Shown here: piece by piece, positions 46,638 through 55,586 of the stretch | How the letters are laid out: every line of letters begins with the position of its first letter | Position numbering within the stretch: position 1 is the stretch's first letter | Source of the DNA: DASUAS01 sp963750045 | GTDB lineage: Bacteria > Actinomycetota > Acidimicrobiia > IMCC26256 > DASPTH01 | Length of the DNA stretch: 64,000 nt | NCBI GenBank assembly: GCA_963750045.1 | Contig: CAVVPD010000003.1 | Span: forward strand, 248,001-312,000 | Reading direction: 5' to 3' | Position numbers and translations under genes: made by a program | The notes under the pieces: model-generated | Told to the model about the DNA's origin: nothing | Seen by the model: the letters and a program-made list of their open reading frames with translations, nothing else | The model's database searches: none

Positions 46638-46758
46638 CCGGGATTTGACCTCTGATCTGCAAGGCCGTATGGGGATTACCCTCGTATCTGCGGTCCTGGG
46701 GTGCCGGGAGCAGCCCGCGTTACCGTGGAGGTCTCGCAGCACACGAACGGAGCGCACC

Positions 46759-48252
46759 ATGGCCACCATCGAAACCGACCGCCCCGGAACCGTCCACGGG
46801 GAAGTCCGCATGCTCATCGACGGTGAGCTCGTCGAAGCCGCCTCCGGGAAGCGCTTCGACAACGTGAACCCCGCCACCGAGGAGGCCCTCGGCGAGGTCG
46901 CCGACGCGGGCGTCGAAGACATGCAGCGCGCCATCGCCGCGGCGCGACGCGCGTTCGACGAGACCGACTGGTCCACCGACCGCGCGTTCCGGAAGAAGTG
47001 CCTCGAGCAACTGCACGCCGCGATCGTGAGCGAGCAGGAGGCGTTGCGCGCCGAGCTCGTCGCCGAGGTCGGCACCCCGTTCGTGCTCACCTACGGACCG
47101 CAGCTCGACGCGCCCCTCGAGGACGGCCTCCTCTGGCCGGCGGCCACGATCGACACGTTCCAGTGGGAGCGCGACCTCGAGGAGGGTCACGCGTTCGGAG
47201 GGCGGGCCTCCCGCAAGGTCGTGAAGGAGGCCGCCGGTGTCGTCGGCGCGATCGTGCCGTGGAACTACCCGTTCGAGGTGTCGATCCAGAAGATCGGCCA
47301 GGCGCTCGCCACCGGCAACACCATGATCCTGAAGCCGGCGCCGGACACGCCGTGGAACGCGACGCGCATCGGTCGTCTCGTCGCGGAGAAGACCGACATC
47401 CCCGCGGGGGTGTTCAACGTCGTCTCGTCGTCCGACCACCTCGTCGGAGAGGAGCTCGTGGTCAGCCCGCTGGTCGACCTCATCTCCTTCACCGGCTCGA
47501 CCGTCACCGGCAAGCGCATCTTCGAGAAGGGCAGCGCGACGATGAAGCGCCTCTTCCTCGAGCTCGGCGGGAAGTCGGCCGACATCGTGCTCGACGACGC
47601 CGACCTCGAGGCGAAGATGGGGAGCGCGGCCGGGGTGTGCACGCACGGCGGCCAGGGGTGCGTGATGCCGACCCGCATGCTCGTGCCCCGCAAGCTCTAC
47701 GACCAGGCCATCGAGATCGCGGCACCGGGCTTCGCCAACTTCCCGTACGGCGACCCCACCGACCCGTCGATGCTCATGGGTCCGCAGATCAGCGCCAAGC
47801 AGCGCGACCGCGTCCTCGGCTACATCGAGAAGGGCAAGGAAGAGGGGGCCCGTGTCGTCGTGGGTGGCGGCCGCCCCGCGCAGTTCGACAAGGGCTACTT
47901 CGTCGAGCCCACGCTCTTCGCCGACGTCGACAACTCGATGACCATCGCCCGCGAAGAGATCTTCGGGCCCGTGCTCATCGTCATCCCGTTCGAGGATGAC
48001 GACGACGCGGTGCGCATCGCCAACGACAACCAGTACGGCCTCGGCGGCTACGTCACGTCGGGTTCGGTCGAACGGGCACTGGCGGTCGGGCGCCGGCTGC
48101 GGGCCGGCACCATCAGCATCAACGGCGGGATCAGCTACGGCGCCGACGCACCCTTCGGCGGCTACAAGGCGAGCGGCGTCGGCCGCCAGAACGGCATCGA
48201 GGGCTTCGAGCAGTACACCGAGACCAAGACCATCGCCGTCGGCCTCACCTGA
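46759..48252 (+). CDS. NAD(P)-dependent aldehyde dehydrogenase
   Basis: 497-residue aldehyde dehydrogenase superfamily enzyme. Cofactor motifs PWNYPFEVSIQKIGQALATGNTMILKPAPDTPW and FTGSTVTGKRI, catalytic Glu in LELGGKSADIVL, catalytic Cys in CTHGGQGCVMPTR, and C-terminal EEIFGPVLIVIPF with GGYKASGVGRQNG. The aldehyde is not known. ATG 46759 has GGAG nine nt upstream. It begins a three-gene set with a beta-hydroxyacid dehydrogenase and an SDR, which suggests oxidation of an alcohol or hydroxyacid chain. Confidence 0.94.
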   Translation: MATIETDRPGTVHGEVRMLIDGELVEAASGKRFDNVNPATEEALGEVADAGVEDMQRAIAAARRAFDETDWSTDRAFRKKCLEQLHAAIVSEQEALRAELVAEVGTPFVLTYGPQLDAPLEDGLLWPAATIDTFQWERDLEEGHAFGGRASRKVVKEAAGVVGAIVPWNYPFEVSIQKIGQALATGNTMILKPAPDTPWNATRIGRLVAEKTDIPAGVFNVVSSSDHLVGEELVVSPLVDLISFTGSTVTGKRIFEKGSATMKRLFLELGGKSADIVLDDADLEAKMGSAAGVCTHGGQGCVMPTRMLVPRKLYDQAIEIAAPGFANFPYGDPTDPSMLMGPQISAKQRDRVLGYIEKGKEEGARVVVGGGRPAQFDKGYFVEPTLFADVDNSMTIAREEIFGPVLIVIPFEDDDDAVRIANDNQYGLGGYVTSGSVERALAVGRRLRAGTISINGGISYGADAPFGGYKASGVGRQNGIEGFEQYTETKTIAVGLT

Positions 48253-48272
48253 GCCGAGCGCGGGACATCCGG

Positions 48273-49089
48273 ATGACACGGGTCGCGTTCGTCGGCGCGG
48301 GCCAGATGGGCGCGCCCATGGCGGAACGGCTTCTCGCCGCGGGCCACGACGTCACCGTCTACGCCCGCCGGGCCGAGGTGCGCGAGCACTTCGATCAGGC
48401 GGGCGCGACCGTGACCGCCTCCTTGGCCGACGCCGCGAGCGGTGCCGAGATCGTGCTGGTCTGCGTCTACTCCGACGCCCAGTTCGAAGAGGTCGCGCGG
48501 GCCGACGACGGTCTGGTCGCGAACATGGCGCAGCGGCGCGGTGCTCGCATCGCACACCACCGGGAGCCCGGCCACGGTCAAGCGTGTCGCGGAGGACGCG
48601 GCGGCGCGCGGCGTCTCGATCGTCGACGCGCCGTTCAGCGGCGGTGCCGACGACGCCCGCGCCAACAAGCTCACGGTGATGCTCGGCGGAGCGCCCGACG
48701 ACGTCGAACGGGTGCGCGCGGTCGTGAGCGTGTACGCGGATCCGATCCTGCCGATCGGCGCGCTCGGCACTGCGCTCGTCGTGAAGCTGGTGAACAACGC
48801 GCTCTTCGCCGCCAACATCCAGCTGGTCGCGCAGGCGGAGCGGATCGCCGGTGAGCTCGGCGTCGACACCCCGACGCTCGCCAACGTGATCCAGCAGTCC
48901 AGCGGCGCGAGCTACGTGATGGGACTGGTCACGTTCATGGGCTCCATCGACCAGCTGGTCGAAGGCGCCGGCCACTACATGCGCAAGGACATCGACGTCG
49001 TCCGGGCGGTCGCCGAGAGCCTCGGCGTCGATCTCGGGATCATCGGCCAGGTCGTCGACGGCGGGCCCGCCACCTTCGAGGCCCGGTGA
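48273..49089 (+). CDS. NAD(P)-dependent beta-hydroxyacid dehydrogenase (3-hydroxyisobutyrate dehydrogenase-like), frameshifted
   Basis: About 271 residues corrected. Rossmann start VAFVGAGQMGAPMAERLLAAGHDVTVYARR, substrate motif DAPFSGGADDARANKLTVMLGG, catalytic Lys in VVKLVNNALFAANIQLVAQAE. One extra base near 48531 breaks the frame; removing it gives ANMASGAVLASHTTGSPATVK. Members oxidise 3-hydroxyisobutyrate, tartronate semialdehyde or similar acids. Its end overlaps the SDR start (GTGA). Confidence 0.88.
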
Positions 49090-49953
49090 GCGCGCTCGCC
49101 GGCGGAACCGCCGTCGTCACCGGGGCCGGCTCGGGGCTGGGCGAGGCCATGGCCGACGCCTTCGCCGGCGAGGGGATGGGGATCGCCGCCCTGGACATCA
49201 ACCGCGAAGCGGCCGAATCGGTTGCGAACCGGCTGGTCGCCGGCGGCACCGAAGCCCTGGCCCGCGTGGTCGACGTGGCCGACCGGGCATCGCTCGACGT
49301 CGCCGCCGCGGCGGTGGCCGACCGCTTCGGCTCGTGCAACCTCGTGGCCGCCAACGTCGGCGTGATGCAGTTCGGCCCCCTCGAGCAGATCACCGCCGAG
49401 GACTGGCAGTGGCTGCTCTCGGTCAACATCGTCGGGACGGCCAACACGGTCAACGCGTTCCTCCCGTTGCTGCGGGCCGCCGAAGGTCCACGCCACATCG
49501 TGCTCACGTCGTCGATGGCCGCCCTGGTGCCGAGCCCGCGCCAGGGCGCGTACATCACGACGAAGTTCGCGGTGACGGGCTACGGCGAAGTGCTCCGCCA
49601 GGAGCTTGCCGGCGACGGCATCGGCGTGACCATCGTGTTCCCGAGCGGGATGATGACGAACCACCTCGACAGCAGTCGCGCGGGCGCGCCCGTGCGCGCT
49701 CGGTGAGTCCGTGTTGCGCGACGAAGACCTCGACGTCGTGATCGCGACCGCCGGGTCGGGCGACGACGTCGTCACCACCGCGGCCGACGCGATCAGCGAC
49801 CTCGTGCGTGACATGCTCGCGGGCGAGCCGTACGTGATCACGCACGGCTCGCGGGCCGAGGAGATCCGCGCCCGCCACGAGGCCATCGAGCACGCCCACA
49901 CGCGCATGCGTGGCGCCCGCGACGGGCGCGCCCCCGGCGGACACCCCGGCTGA
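49086..49953 (+). CDS. short-chain dehydrogenase/reductase, frameshifted near 49697
   Basis: About 288 residues corrected. Cofactor motif VVTGAGSGLGEAMADAF with DIN (Asp, NAD preference), NVGVM (NNAG-like), catalytic Ser (VLTSSMAAL) and YxxxK (YITTKFAVTGYGEVLRQEL). One extra base in GCGCGC near 49696 puts the last 80 residues (LGESVLRDEDLDVVIATAG...) in another frame. GTG start overlaps the preceding stop. Substrate unknown; linked with the two upstream dehydrogenases. Confidence 0.88.
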
Positions 49954-50035
49954 CCAGCCCCGATCGGTCGACGGCAGAGCATCGGGGACGGGCCGGTAGA
50001 GTGGTCGCCCCGGCACGCAGGGCGGTGCCGGACGT

Positions 50036-50113
50036 GGTGGCCGTAGCTCAGTTGGCTAGAGCGCCGGGTTGTGATCCCGGAGGTCGGGGGTTCGAAACCC
50101 CTCGGTCACCCCA
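50036..50113 (+). tRNA. tRNA-His (GTG)
   Basis: Acceptor GTGGCCG/CGGTCAC with encoded extra G(-1) facing discriminator C, as typical for tRNA-His. Anticodon stem CCGGG/CCCGG, loop TTGTGAT (anticodon GTG), T-loop TTCGAAA. The CCA end is encoded (50111-50113), unlike the Pro and Gly tRNAs here. Confidence 0.97.
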
Positions 50114-50220
50114 TTCTCGAGAAGCGCCGGGCGGGCGCAGGCACGAACTCGTCGAGCGAGTGCCTGCGCCGCCGCACGTCGCGTGATCGAGCCCGCGATC
50201 GAACGCCGCGATCGAGCGCG

Positions 50221-51132
50221 TCAGGCCGCCGCAGGCGTGCCCAGCACCGCGCGCAGCGCGCCGTCGATCTCGGGGGACGCGAACTCGTACCCACTCGCCT
50301 CGAGCACCCGCGGGAGGACCCGTTGACCCTCGACGAGCAGATGCTCGACGAGCTCGCCGCCGTAGATCGCCTTGAGCGGGAACAGCGGCGTCGGCAACAC
50401 CGTCGGACGGTGCAGCGCAGCGCCGAGCGCGTGCGTGAACTCCGAGTTGGTGACCGGGTTCGGCGCGGTGAGGTTGACCGGGCCCGACACCGACTCCGTC
50501 CGGAGGAGATGGCGCAGGGCACCGACGTGGTCGTCGAGGGAGATCCAGCTCATGTACTGGCCACCGGAGCCGATCCGCCCACCCAGGCCGAGCTTGAACG
50601 GGAGCAGCATCCGCTGCAGCGCCCCACCGTGGGCGGCCAGCACGATGCCGGTCCGGATCGTCACCACCCGGATCCCGGCGTCGGCAGCCGGGGCGGTCGC
50701 GCCTTCCCACGCCACGCACACCTCGGCGGGAAAGTCGTCTCCCGGGGGGGCCTGCTCGGTGAGCTCGGTGTCGCCCCGACTGCCGTAGTAGCCCACCGCC
50801 GAGCCCGAGAGCAGCACCGATGGCGGGCGAGCGAGACCGGCGAGGGTCCGGGCGAGGAGGTCGGTCGGTTTCGTGCGGCTCTCGCGGATCAGCCGTTTGC
50901 GCTCGGGGGTCCACTTCTTGTCGCCGATGCCGGCCCCCGCGAGGTGCACGACCGAGTCGACGCCCTCGAGGCCGGCGGCGTCGATCGTGCCGGCGACGGG
51001 ATCCCACCGGACGTCGTCGGCGCCTTCGGGCTCACCCCGCACGAGGCGCAGCACCCGGTGACCGTCGGCGCGGAGCTTGGGGATGAGCGCGGTGCCGATG
51101 AGGCCGTGCGATCCGGTCACGAGCACGTCCAT
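50221..51132 (-). CDS. TIGR01777 family NAD(P)-dependent epimerase-like protein
   Basis: 303-residue extended SDR of the TIGR01777 (YfcH/SulA-related) family. Cofactor motif VLVTGSHGLIGTAL, VVHLAGAGIGDKKWTPERKRLIRESR, SGSAVGYYGSRGDTELTE with the Tyr of the active site, WISLDDHVGALRHLL, and C-terminal DUF1731 region (LPTPLFPLKAIYGGELVEHLLVEGQRVLPRVLEASGYEF). Family members are suspected in cell division or lipid metabolism but are not well characterised. It lies between tRNA-His and tRNA-Lys. Confidence 0.9.
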   Translation of the reverse strand: MDVLVTGSHGLIGTALIPKLRADGHRVLRLVRGEPEGADDVRWDPVAGTIDAAGLEGVDSVVHLAGAGIGDKKWTPERKRLIRESRTKPTDLLARTLAGLARPPSVLLSGSAVGYYGSRGDTELTEQAPPGDDFPAEVCVAWEGATAPAADAGIRVVTIRTGIVLAAHGGALQRMLLPFKLGLGGRIGSGGQYMSWISLDDHVGALRHLLRTESVSGPVNLTAPNPVTNSEFTHALGAALHRPTVLPTPLFPLKAIYGGELVEHLLVEGQRVLPRVLEASGYEFASPEIDGALRAVLGTPAAA

Positions 51133-51210
51133 GGGAAGCTCCTTCGAGGGGTCGACCCACCGTAACGCTGTGAGTCGACGCGCTCCCGTTCGGTAGGCTT
51201 CGCGGTCTGA

Positions 51211-51284
51211 GCGCCCCTAGCTCAACTGGCTAGAGCAAATGACTCTTAATCATTAGGTTCCGGGTTCGAGTCCCGGGGGGCGTA
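51211..51284 (+). tRNA. tRNA-Lys (CTT)
   Basis: 74-nt cloverleaf: acceptor GCGCCCC/GGGGCGT (first pair G-T), anticodon stem AATGA/TCATT with loop CTCTTAA (anticodon CTT), T-arm CCGGG-TTCGAGT-CCCGG, discriminator A. CCA not encoded. Confidence 0.96.
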
Positions 51285-51347
51285 CGCAAGCTACTGACCG
51301 GCGCAAATGCGCGAGCTGTCGGTTGAGTCCGCGCCCCTGATTCGTGG

Positions 51348-52199
51348 TCAGCCGAGCGTCGTGCTCGCCCACTTCGCCAGCTGCGGTGCGAGGAGAGGCC
51401 AGCGCTCGAAGCCCTGCCAGAGACCGGCGGCCCGATCCAGCCACTCGGTGTCCGGCCAGGGCGGTTCGACGAGCTGCGCGTTCGGAAGGAGTCCCGCGAC
51501 TTGCTCCGAGGTCTCGCGGGGATGGTTGGGATCGGAGGCGCCGCTCCGGAACACCAGCGCCGGGATGTCGAGGGCACGCGCCTCGTCGTCGGGCAGACCT
51601 GGGACGAGTTCGCCCCCGCAACTGCAGTAGGCATCCATCCATCGCTCCATCGCGGCGACGAACTCTTTGGGGTCCTGGGCCAGCAGGCGCTCGCGGTTTG
51701 GTGCATGGCGCGCGAACACCTCTTGCCAGCTCGGGATGGACATCACTGCTTCCAGATCTCCGTTCCACGCAGCCGGAACTGCCGGCGCGCAGTAGTAGGA
51801 GGACAGCGACTGCAGCCCGTAGGTACCTCCACTGATCCACCAGATGCCAAGCGCGAGGCCTACGTCACGATGTCGGTTGGCTGCGAGGAGCGAGACCCGC
51901 GCTCCGCCCGAGCCTCCGATGATCACCGCTGGTGCCAGGTCGAGCTTCCGGAGCAGCCCGGCGAGGACATCGGCCTGCATCATTGACTCCGACTCGCCTC
52001 CGAAGCACACTTCGGACTCGCCGCAGTTCGGACGGTCCCAGATGAGGACACGATTGCCGTGTTCGGCGAGCGCGAGGGCGAGCTCGCGCACACCGGGATA
52101 GTCCTTGCTGAAGCGACCTCCCGGCGTGAGGACCCACGGCCGCCCGTCACCCACGATCTCGTACGCGATCGACAATCCTTCGACTTCAGTCCTGGGCAT
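51348..52199 (-). CDS. alpha/beta-hydrolase fold protein
   Basis: 283-residue hydrolase. Oxyanion region WVLTPGGRFSKDYPG, nucleophile elbow IIGGSGGARVSLLAA (Ser in GGSGG), acid region PALVFRSGASDPNHP. The catalytic His is not obvious; the usual C-terminal slot reads EPPWPDTEWLDR, with His possibly in DPNHPRETS. The substrate is unknown. Base composition is lower in GC than neighbours and the gene lies next to tRNA-Lys, possibly marking acquired DNA. Confidence 0.82.
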   Translation of the reverse strand: MPRTEVEGLSIAYEIVGDGRPWVLTPGGRFSKDYPGVRELALALAEHGNRVLIWDRPNCGESEVCFGGESESMMQADVLAGLLRKLDLAPAVIIGGSGGARVSLLAANRHRDVGLALGIWWISGGTYGLQSLSSYYCAPAVPAAWNGDLEAVMSIPSWQEVFARHAPNRERLLAQDPKEFVAAMERWMDAYCSCGGELVPGLPDDEARALDIPALVFRSGASDPNHPRETSEQVAGLLPNAQLVEPPWPDTEWLDRAAGLWQGFERWPLLAPQLAKWASTTLG

Positions 52200-52253
52200 G
52201 GACGGACGCTAACGCGCGGTCGCGCACCACTCGATCTCGGTGGTGCGAGCCGT

Positions 52254-53435
52254 TCAGTCGGCGAGCCGGTACAACTTGATGGCCGTCTCGCCCATCACCT
52301 TGCGCTGGGTCTCGGGCCGGAGCGCGGCGATCTTCTCCTCGACCACGGCGAGGGGACTCGGGTACAGGCACGTGGGGTGTGGCCAGTCGGTCTCGAACAT
52401 GATGTTGTCCTCGCCGACGTTTTCGATGAGCTGTTGCAAGCTTCCGCGGCCGTTCTCGAACCACAGCGTGGCGTACCAGTTGTCACGGAAGTACTCCGAC
52501 GGCAGCTTCTCGAGCTTCTTGGCGTACTCCGGGGCGTTCTCCGCGAGCTCGTAGTCCATCGCCTCGAGCATGAACGGGATCCAGCCCACCCCGCTCTCGA
52601 CCGACACCATCTTCAGGTCGGGGTGGCGGTCGAACATTCCCGAGTAGGCACTGTTCAGGAGAACCCGCGAATTGTTCTGGAACAGCGATGCGCCACCGAT
52701 CGCAGGCTTGACGTAGTCGTCCTGGCTTGGCCAGAACGTCGTACCGAAGTAATTGAGCGACGTCTGGCTGGCACCGATGTGGAAGTGCACCGGGAGCTGG
52801 AGGTCTTCGCAGACGTCCCAGAACGGATCCCACTCCGGGCTTCCGAGGTCTGGCGATCCCGAGTCCTGCGGGTCCGACGTCATGTTCACACCGCGGTACC
52901 CCATCGTCGCGGAGCGCTTCGCCTCGCGGACGCACTCCTCGATGCTCCACGCCGGCATGATCGGCATCGGCAGGAGGCGGCCATTCGATGCTTCCTGCGT
53001 CTCGGCCAAGGCGTCGTTGTACAACTGAACGCACAGCAGCACGAGCGTGTGATCCCGCACCGTGTTCACGAGGTTCTGCCCACCGAGGCCGATCGCGTTC
53101 GGATAGATCACCTGGAAGTCGATGCCGAACTCGTTCATGATCTCCAGCCGCGCCGCCGGATCCCACGCCGAACGGTGAACGTCGTCGATGCCCCACGACC
53201 CACCCTGCGAGTCGGTCCACGGATGCTTCTTGCCGTCGCGGTCGATGGTGCCACCCGAACCGGCCTTACCGAACGTGTGACCATCGATGACCCACATGTC
53301 CATCCCGTCGATCTTCACGACGTGCGGCACCTTGTCCTCGAGACCCTTCGGTGCGCGCGACGTGAAGAGGTCGTGACGCTCGGTCATGTGGGCGTCGGCA
53401 TCGACGATTCGAACACCCTCGGCCAGCTTCGCCAT
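52254..53435 (-). CDS. amidohydrolase family 2 protein (decarboxylase/hydrolase type), copy A
   Basis: 393-residue TIM-barrel metal enzyme related to ACMSD and gamma-resorcylate decarboxylases. Metal motifs RIVDADAHMTERHDLF at the N-terminus, PVHFHIGASQ (HxH-type), and C-terminal MFETDWPHPTCLYPSPL (catalytic Asp). Such enzymes decarboxylate aromatic acids or hydrolyse cyclic metabolites. ATG 53435 has a strong GGAGG ribosome site. Divergent from the ECF sigma factor gene, with a homologue (copy B) 4 kb away, suggesting both serve the same pathway. Confidence 0.88.
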   Translation of the reverse strand: MAKLAEGVRIVDADAHMTERHDLFTSRAPKGLEDKVPHVVKIDGMDMWVIDGHTFGKAGSGGTIDRDGKKHPWTDSQGGSWGIDDVHRSAWDPAARLEIMNEFGIDFQVIYPNAIGLGGQNLVNTVRDHTLVLLCVQLYNDALAETQEASNGRLLPMPIMPAWSIEECVREAKRSATMGYRGVNMTSDPQDSGSPDLGSPEWDPFWDVCEDLQLPVHFHIGASQTSLNYFGTTFWPSQDDYVKPAIGGASLFQNNSRVLLNSAYSGMFDRHPDLKMVSVESGVGWIPFMLEAMDYELAENAPEYAKKLEKLPSEYFRDNWYATLWFENGRGSLQQLIENVGEDNIMFETDWPHPTCLYPSPLAVVEEKIAALRPETQRKVMGETAIKLYRLAD

Positions 53436-53741
53436 CGCTCGCTCCTCCCGAAATGCGGGCGGCTCCCCGGTCGACGGCTGCGATCGTCGCTGAAGGCAAC
53501 GCCTGGACCGAGGTCCGGATTCGATCGGCACAATGTTCGTTTCGAGCCTAGATCTCGGGGCGAGACGGCACCTCCGATCGCCCGCTACAGAGCCGGCGCG
53601 CCCGTGTCGCGGTCCGGCGCGCACTACCGCCGCGCCGCGTGTTCTGGGCCGGCGACGCCGCCGCGATGGCCGGTCGTCCTGATCGGCTCCGACCGAAGCC
53701 ACCGGGTCCCCACCGGGGGGCGGCCCGGGTAGATTCGCCGA
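53436..53741. other. divergent intergenic region, amidohydrolase A / ECF sigma factor
   Basis: 306 nt without a credible gene; it should contain promoters for both flanking genes. Apart from the -10-like TAGATT before the sigma gene and the ribosome site of amidohydrolase A, nothing distinct was recognised. Confidence 0.6.
53730..53735 (+). promoter_or_regulatory. -10-like box TAGATT before the ECF sigma factor gene
   Basis: TAGATT ends 6 nt before the ATG at 53742, the spacing expected of a leaderless transcript. No ribosome site and no -35 consensus are visible. Confidence 0.4.
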
Positions 53742-54752
53742 ATGCCCGAACTCGCGATCGGCACCGAAGCCTCCGAACCCCGTCTCACCGGCACCGACCT
53801 CGATAGCCGGCTCGAGCAGCACCGCATCGAGCTGACCGCCCACTGCTACCGGATGCTCGGCTCGTCGTTCGAGGCGGAGGACGCCGTCCAGGAGACCATG
53901 GTGCGCGCCTGGCGCGGCTACGACGGTTTCGAGGGGCGCGCCGCGCTCCGGTCCTGGCTCTACCGGATCGCAACCAACGTGTGCCTCGACATGCTGAAGG
54001 GCCGTCAGCGGCGAGCCCGGCCCATGGACCTCGCGTCGCCTTCGCCGGCCGACACCCCCGTCGGCGAGCGCAACCTGGAAGCACCATGGGTGTTGCCCGT
54101 GCCCGACGCCCGGGTCGTCCCCACCGACGGCGATCCTGCAGAGCTCGCGGTCGCGCGAGAAGCCATCCGGCTCGCGTTCATCGCCGCGCTCCAGCACCTC
54201 CCTCCCCGCCAACGCGCCGTGCTGCTCCTGCGCGACGTCGTGCGCTGGAAGGCGACCGAGGTCGCCGAGCTGCTCGGCACCACCGACGCTTCGGTCAACA
54301 GCGCGCTGCAACGCGCACGCTCGACACTCGCCGCCAGCAACATCTCCGACACCGATCCCGCGATGCCGATGGACGAGGAACAACAGGTGTTGCTCACCCG
54401 CTACGTCGACGCCTTCGAGCGCTACGACATGCAGATGCTCACCTCACTGATCCACGAAGACGCGACCCAGTCCATGCCGCCCTACGAGATGTGGCTCAGC
54501 GGCCGCGACCAGATCCTCGCGTTCTGGACGGGCCAGGGGGCGGGCTGTCGGGGCTCGCGACTCGTGCCCACCGTTGCCAACGGCAAACCCGCATTCGGTC
54601 AGTACAAGCCGAGCGAGTCCGGCTCCGGCCATGACCCGTGGGCCCTCCAGGTGCTCGACATCTCCGACGGCCGGCTCGTGGAGCTCAGCTTCTTCCTCGA
54701 CACCGAGGCCCTGTTCCCCGTGTTCGGGCTGCCCGCACATCTGGACCCGTAG
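53742..54752 (+). CDS. ECF RNA polymerase sigma factor, SigG-like, with SnoaL-type C-terminal domain
   Basis: 336 residues. Sigma region 2 (HRIELTAHCYRMLGSSFEAEDAVQETMVRAWRGYDGFEGRAALRSWLYRIATNVCLDML), region 4 (ALQHLPPRQRAVLLLRDVVRWKATEVAELLGTTDASVNSALQRARSTL), then about 120 residues of SnoaL/NTF2-like domain (DEEQQVLLTRYVDAFERYDMQMLTSLIHEDATQSMPPYEMWLSGRDQILAFW). In this ECF type the C-terminal domain, not an anti-sigma factor, is thought to set activity; no anti-sigma gene is adjacent. It probably controls part of the nearby catabolic cluster (inference). Confidence 0.92.
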   Translation: MPELAIGTEASEPRLTGTDLDSRLEQHRIELTAHCYRMLGSSFEAEDAVQETMVRAWRGYDGFEGRAALRSWLYRIATNVCLDMLKGRQRRARPMDLASPSPADTPVGERNLEAPWVLPVPDARVVPTDGDPAELAVAREAIRLAFIAALQHLPPRQRAVLLLRDVVRWKATEVAELLGTTDASVNSALQRARSTLAASNISDTDPAMPMDEEQQVLLTRYVDAFERYDMQMLTSLIHEDATQSMPPYEMWLSGRDQILAFWTGQGAGCRGSRLVPTVANGKPAFGQYKPSESGSGHDPWALQVLDISDGRLVELSFFLDTEALFPVFGLPAHLDP

Positions 54753-54797
54753 CGACGCTGGCTTAGGATCGGGCCCTTCTCCAGGGGGTGAGGGTCG

Positions 54798-55463
54798 GTG
54801 GCGACGACGCGCGGTGCCAGCCAGTCGAACGACAACGGGAACGCCGACGGCCCCCGTCGTTCGTCCCTCGTGCAGGAGCGGTCCCGCCGTACCCGCCAGG
54901 ACCTGGTGAACGCGGCCGTCACGCTGTGGACCGAGCGCGGCTTCGAAACCGGGGTGGAGACCACCACCGTCGAGGAGATCGCCCGCGCCGCGGGCGTGAC
55001 CAAGGGCACCTTCTACTTCCACTTCGCCCACAAGGAAGACGTGCTGCTCGAGATGAGCAACACCGCCGGCGACGCGGCGATCGCCGTGGCGAACCGTGCG
55101 GTCGAGGAGGGCGACCCGATCGACCAGACGGTCCAGCGGGCGTTCGCCGAGATGGCGCGGCGCACCGAGCGCATGCCCCGTGCCGCCATCGCCCGGACCC
55201 TCGGCGAGTTCTACAAGCACCCCACGAGAAGTCGCGAGCACAGTGTGACCCGTGAGGTGTTTCCCACCCTCTTCGAGTCGGCCCGAGTACGAGGCGAGCT
55301 GCCCGTCGACGTCGACCCCGTCGAGCTGGCCGACATGCTCAACGCGCTCATGATCACCGCGGTCGAGGGGTGGGTCCACGGCGCGTACCCCGAGCTGGCG
55401 CCGGTCCTCGCGTACCGGGTGCGGGTCCTGTTCGCAGGCGTCCGTCAGGAGCACGGCGCCTGA
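54798..55463 (+). CDS. TetR/AcrR family transcriptional regulator
   Basis: 221 residues from GTG 54798. After a polar N-terminal tail comes the TetR HTH (RTRQDLVNAAVTLWTERGFETGVETTTVEEIARAAGVTKGTFYFHFAHKEDVLLE), then a ligand-binding helical domain. Ligand unknown, but in such settings often an acyl-CoA or pathway intermediate. It lies between the sigma factor and the DUF2889 pair, the likely local repressor. A ribosome site (AGGGGGTGAGGG) precedes the start. Confidence 0.92.
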   Translation: MATTRGASQSNDNGNADGPRRSSLVQERSRRTRQDLVNAAVTLWTERGFETGVETTTVEEIARAAGVTKGTFYFHFAHKEDVLLEMSNTAGDAAIAVANRAVEEGDPIDQTVQRAFAEMARRTERMPRAAIARTLGEFYKHPTRSREHSVTREVFPTLFESARVRGELPVDVDPVELADMLNALMITAVEGWVHGAYPELAPVLAYRVRVLFAGVRQEHGA

Positions 55464-55586
55464 CCGACGGCCTCTCCCGTGCCGACGGCAGGTGGATCTC
55501 GACGACAGCGAGAGAGTGCACATCAGCTCGGAGCGCGGTCGGGAGCGAGTGGTGGTCGTCCCGGGCTGAACCGTACGCTCACCGGC

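Noticed and set aside
50001..50186. Small plus-strand frame across tRNA-His
   Set aside because: It overlaps the entire tRNA and has no protein-like features.
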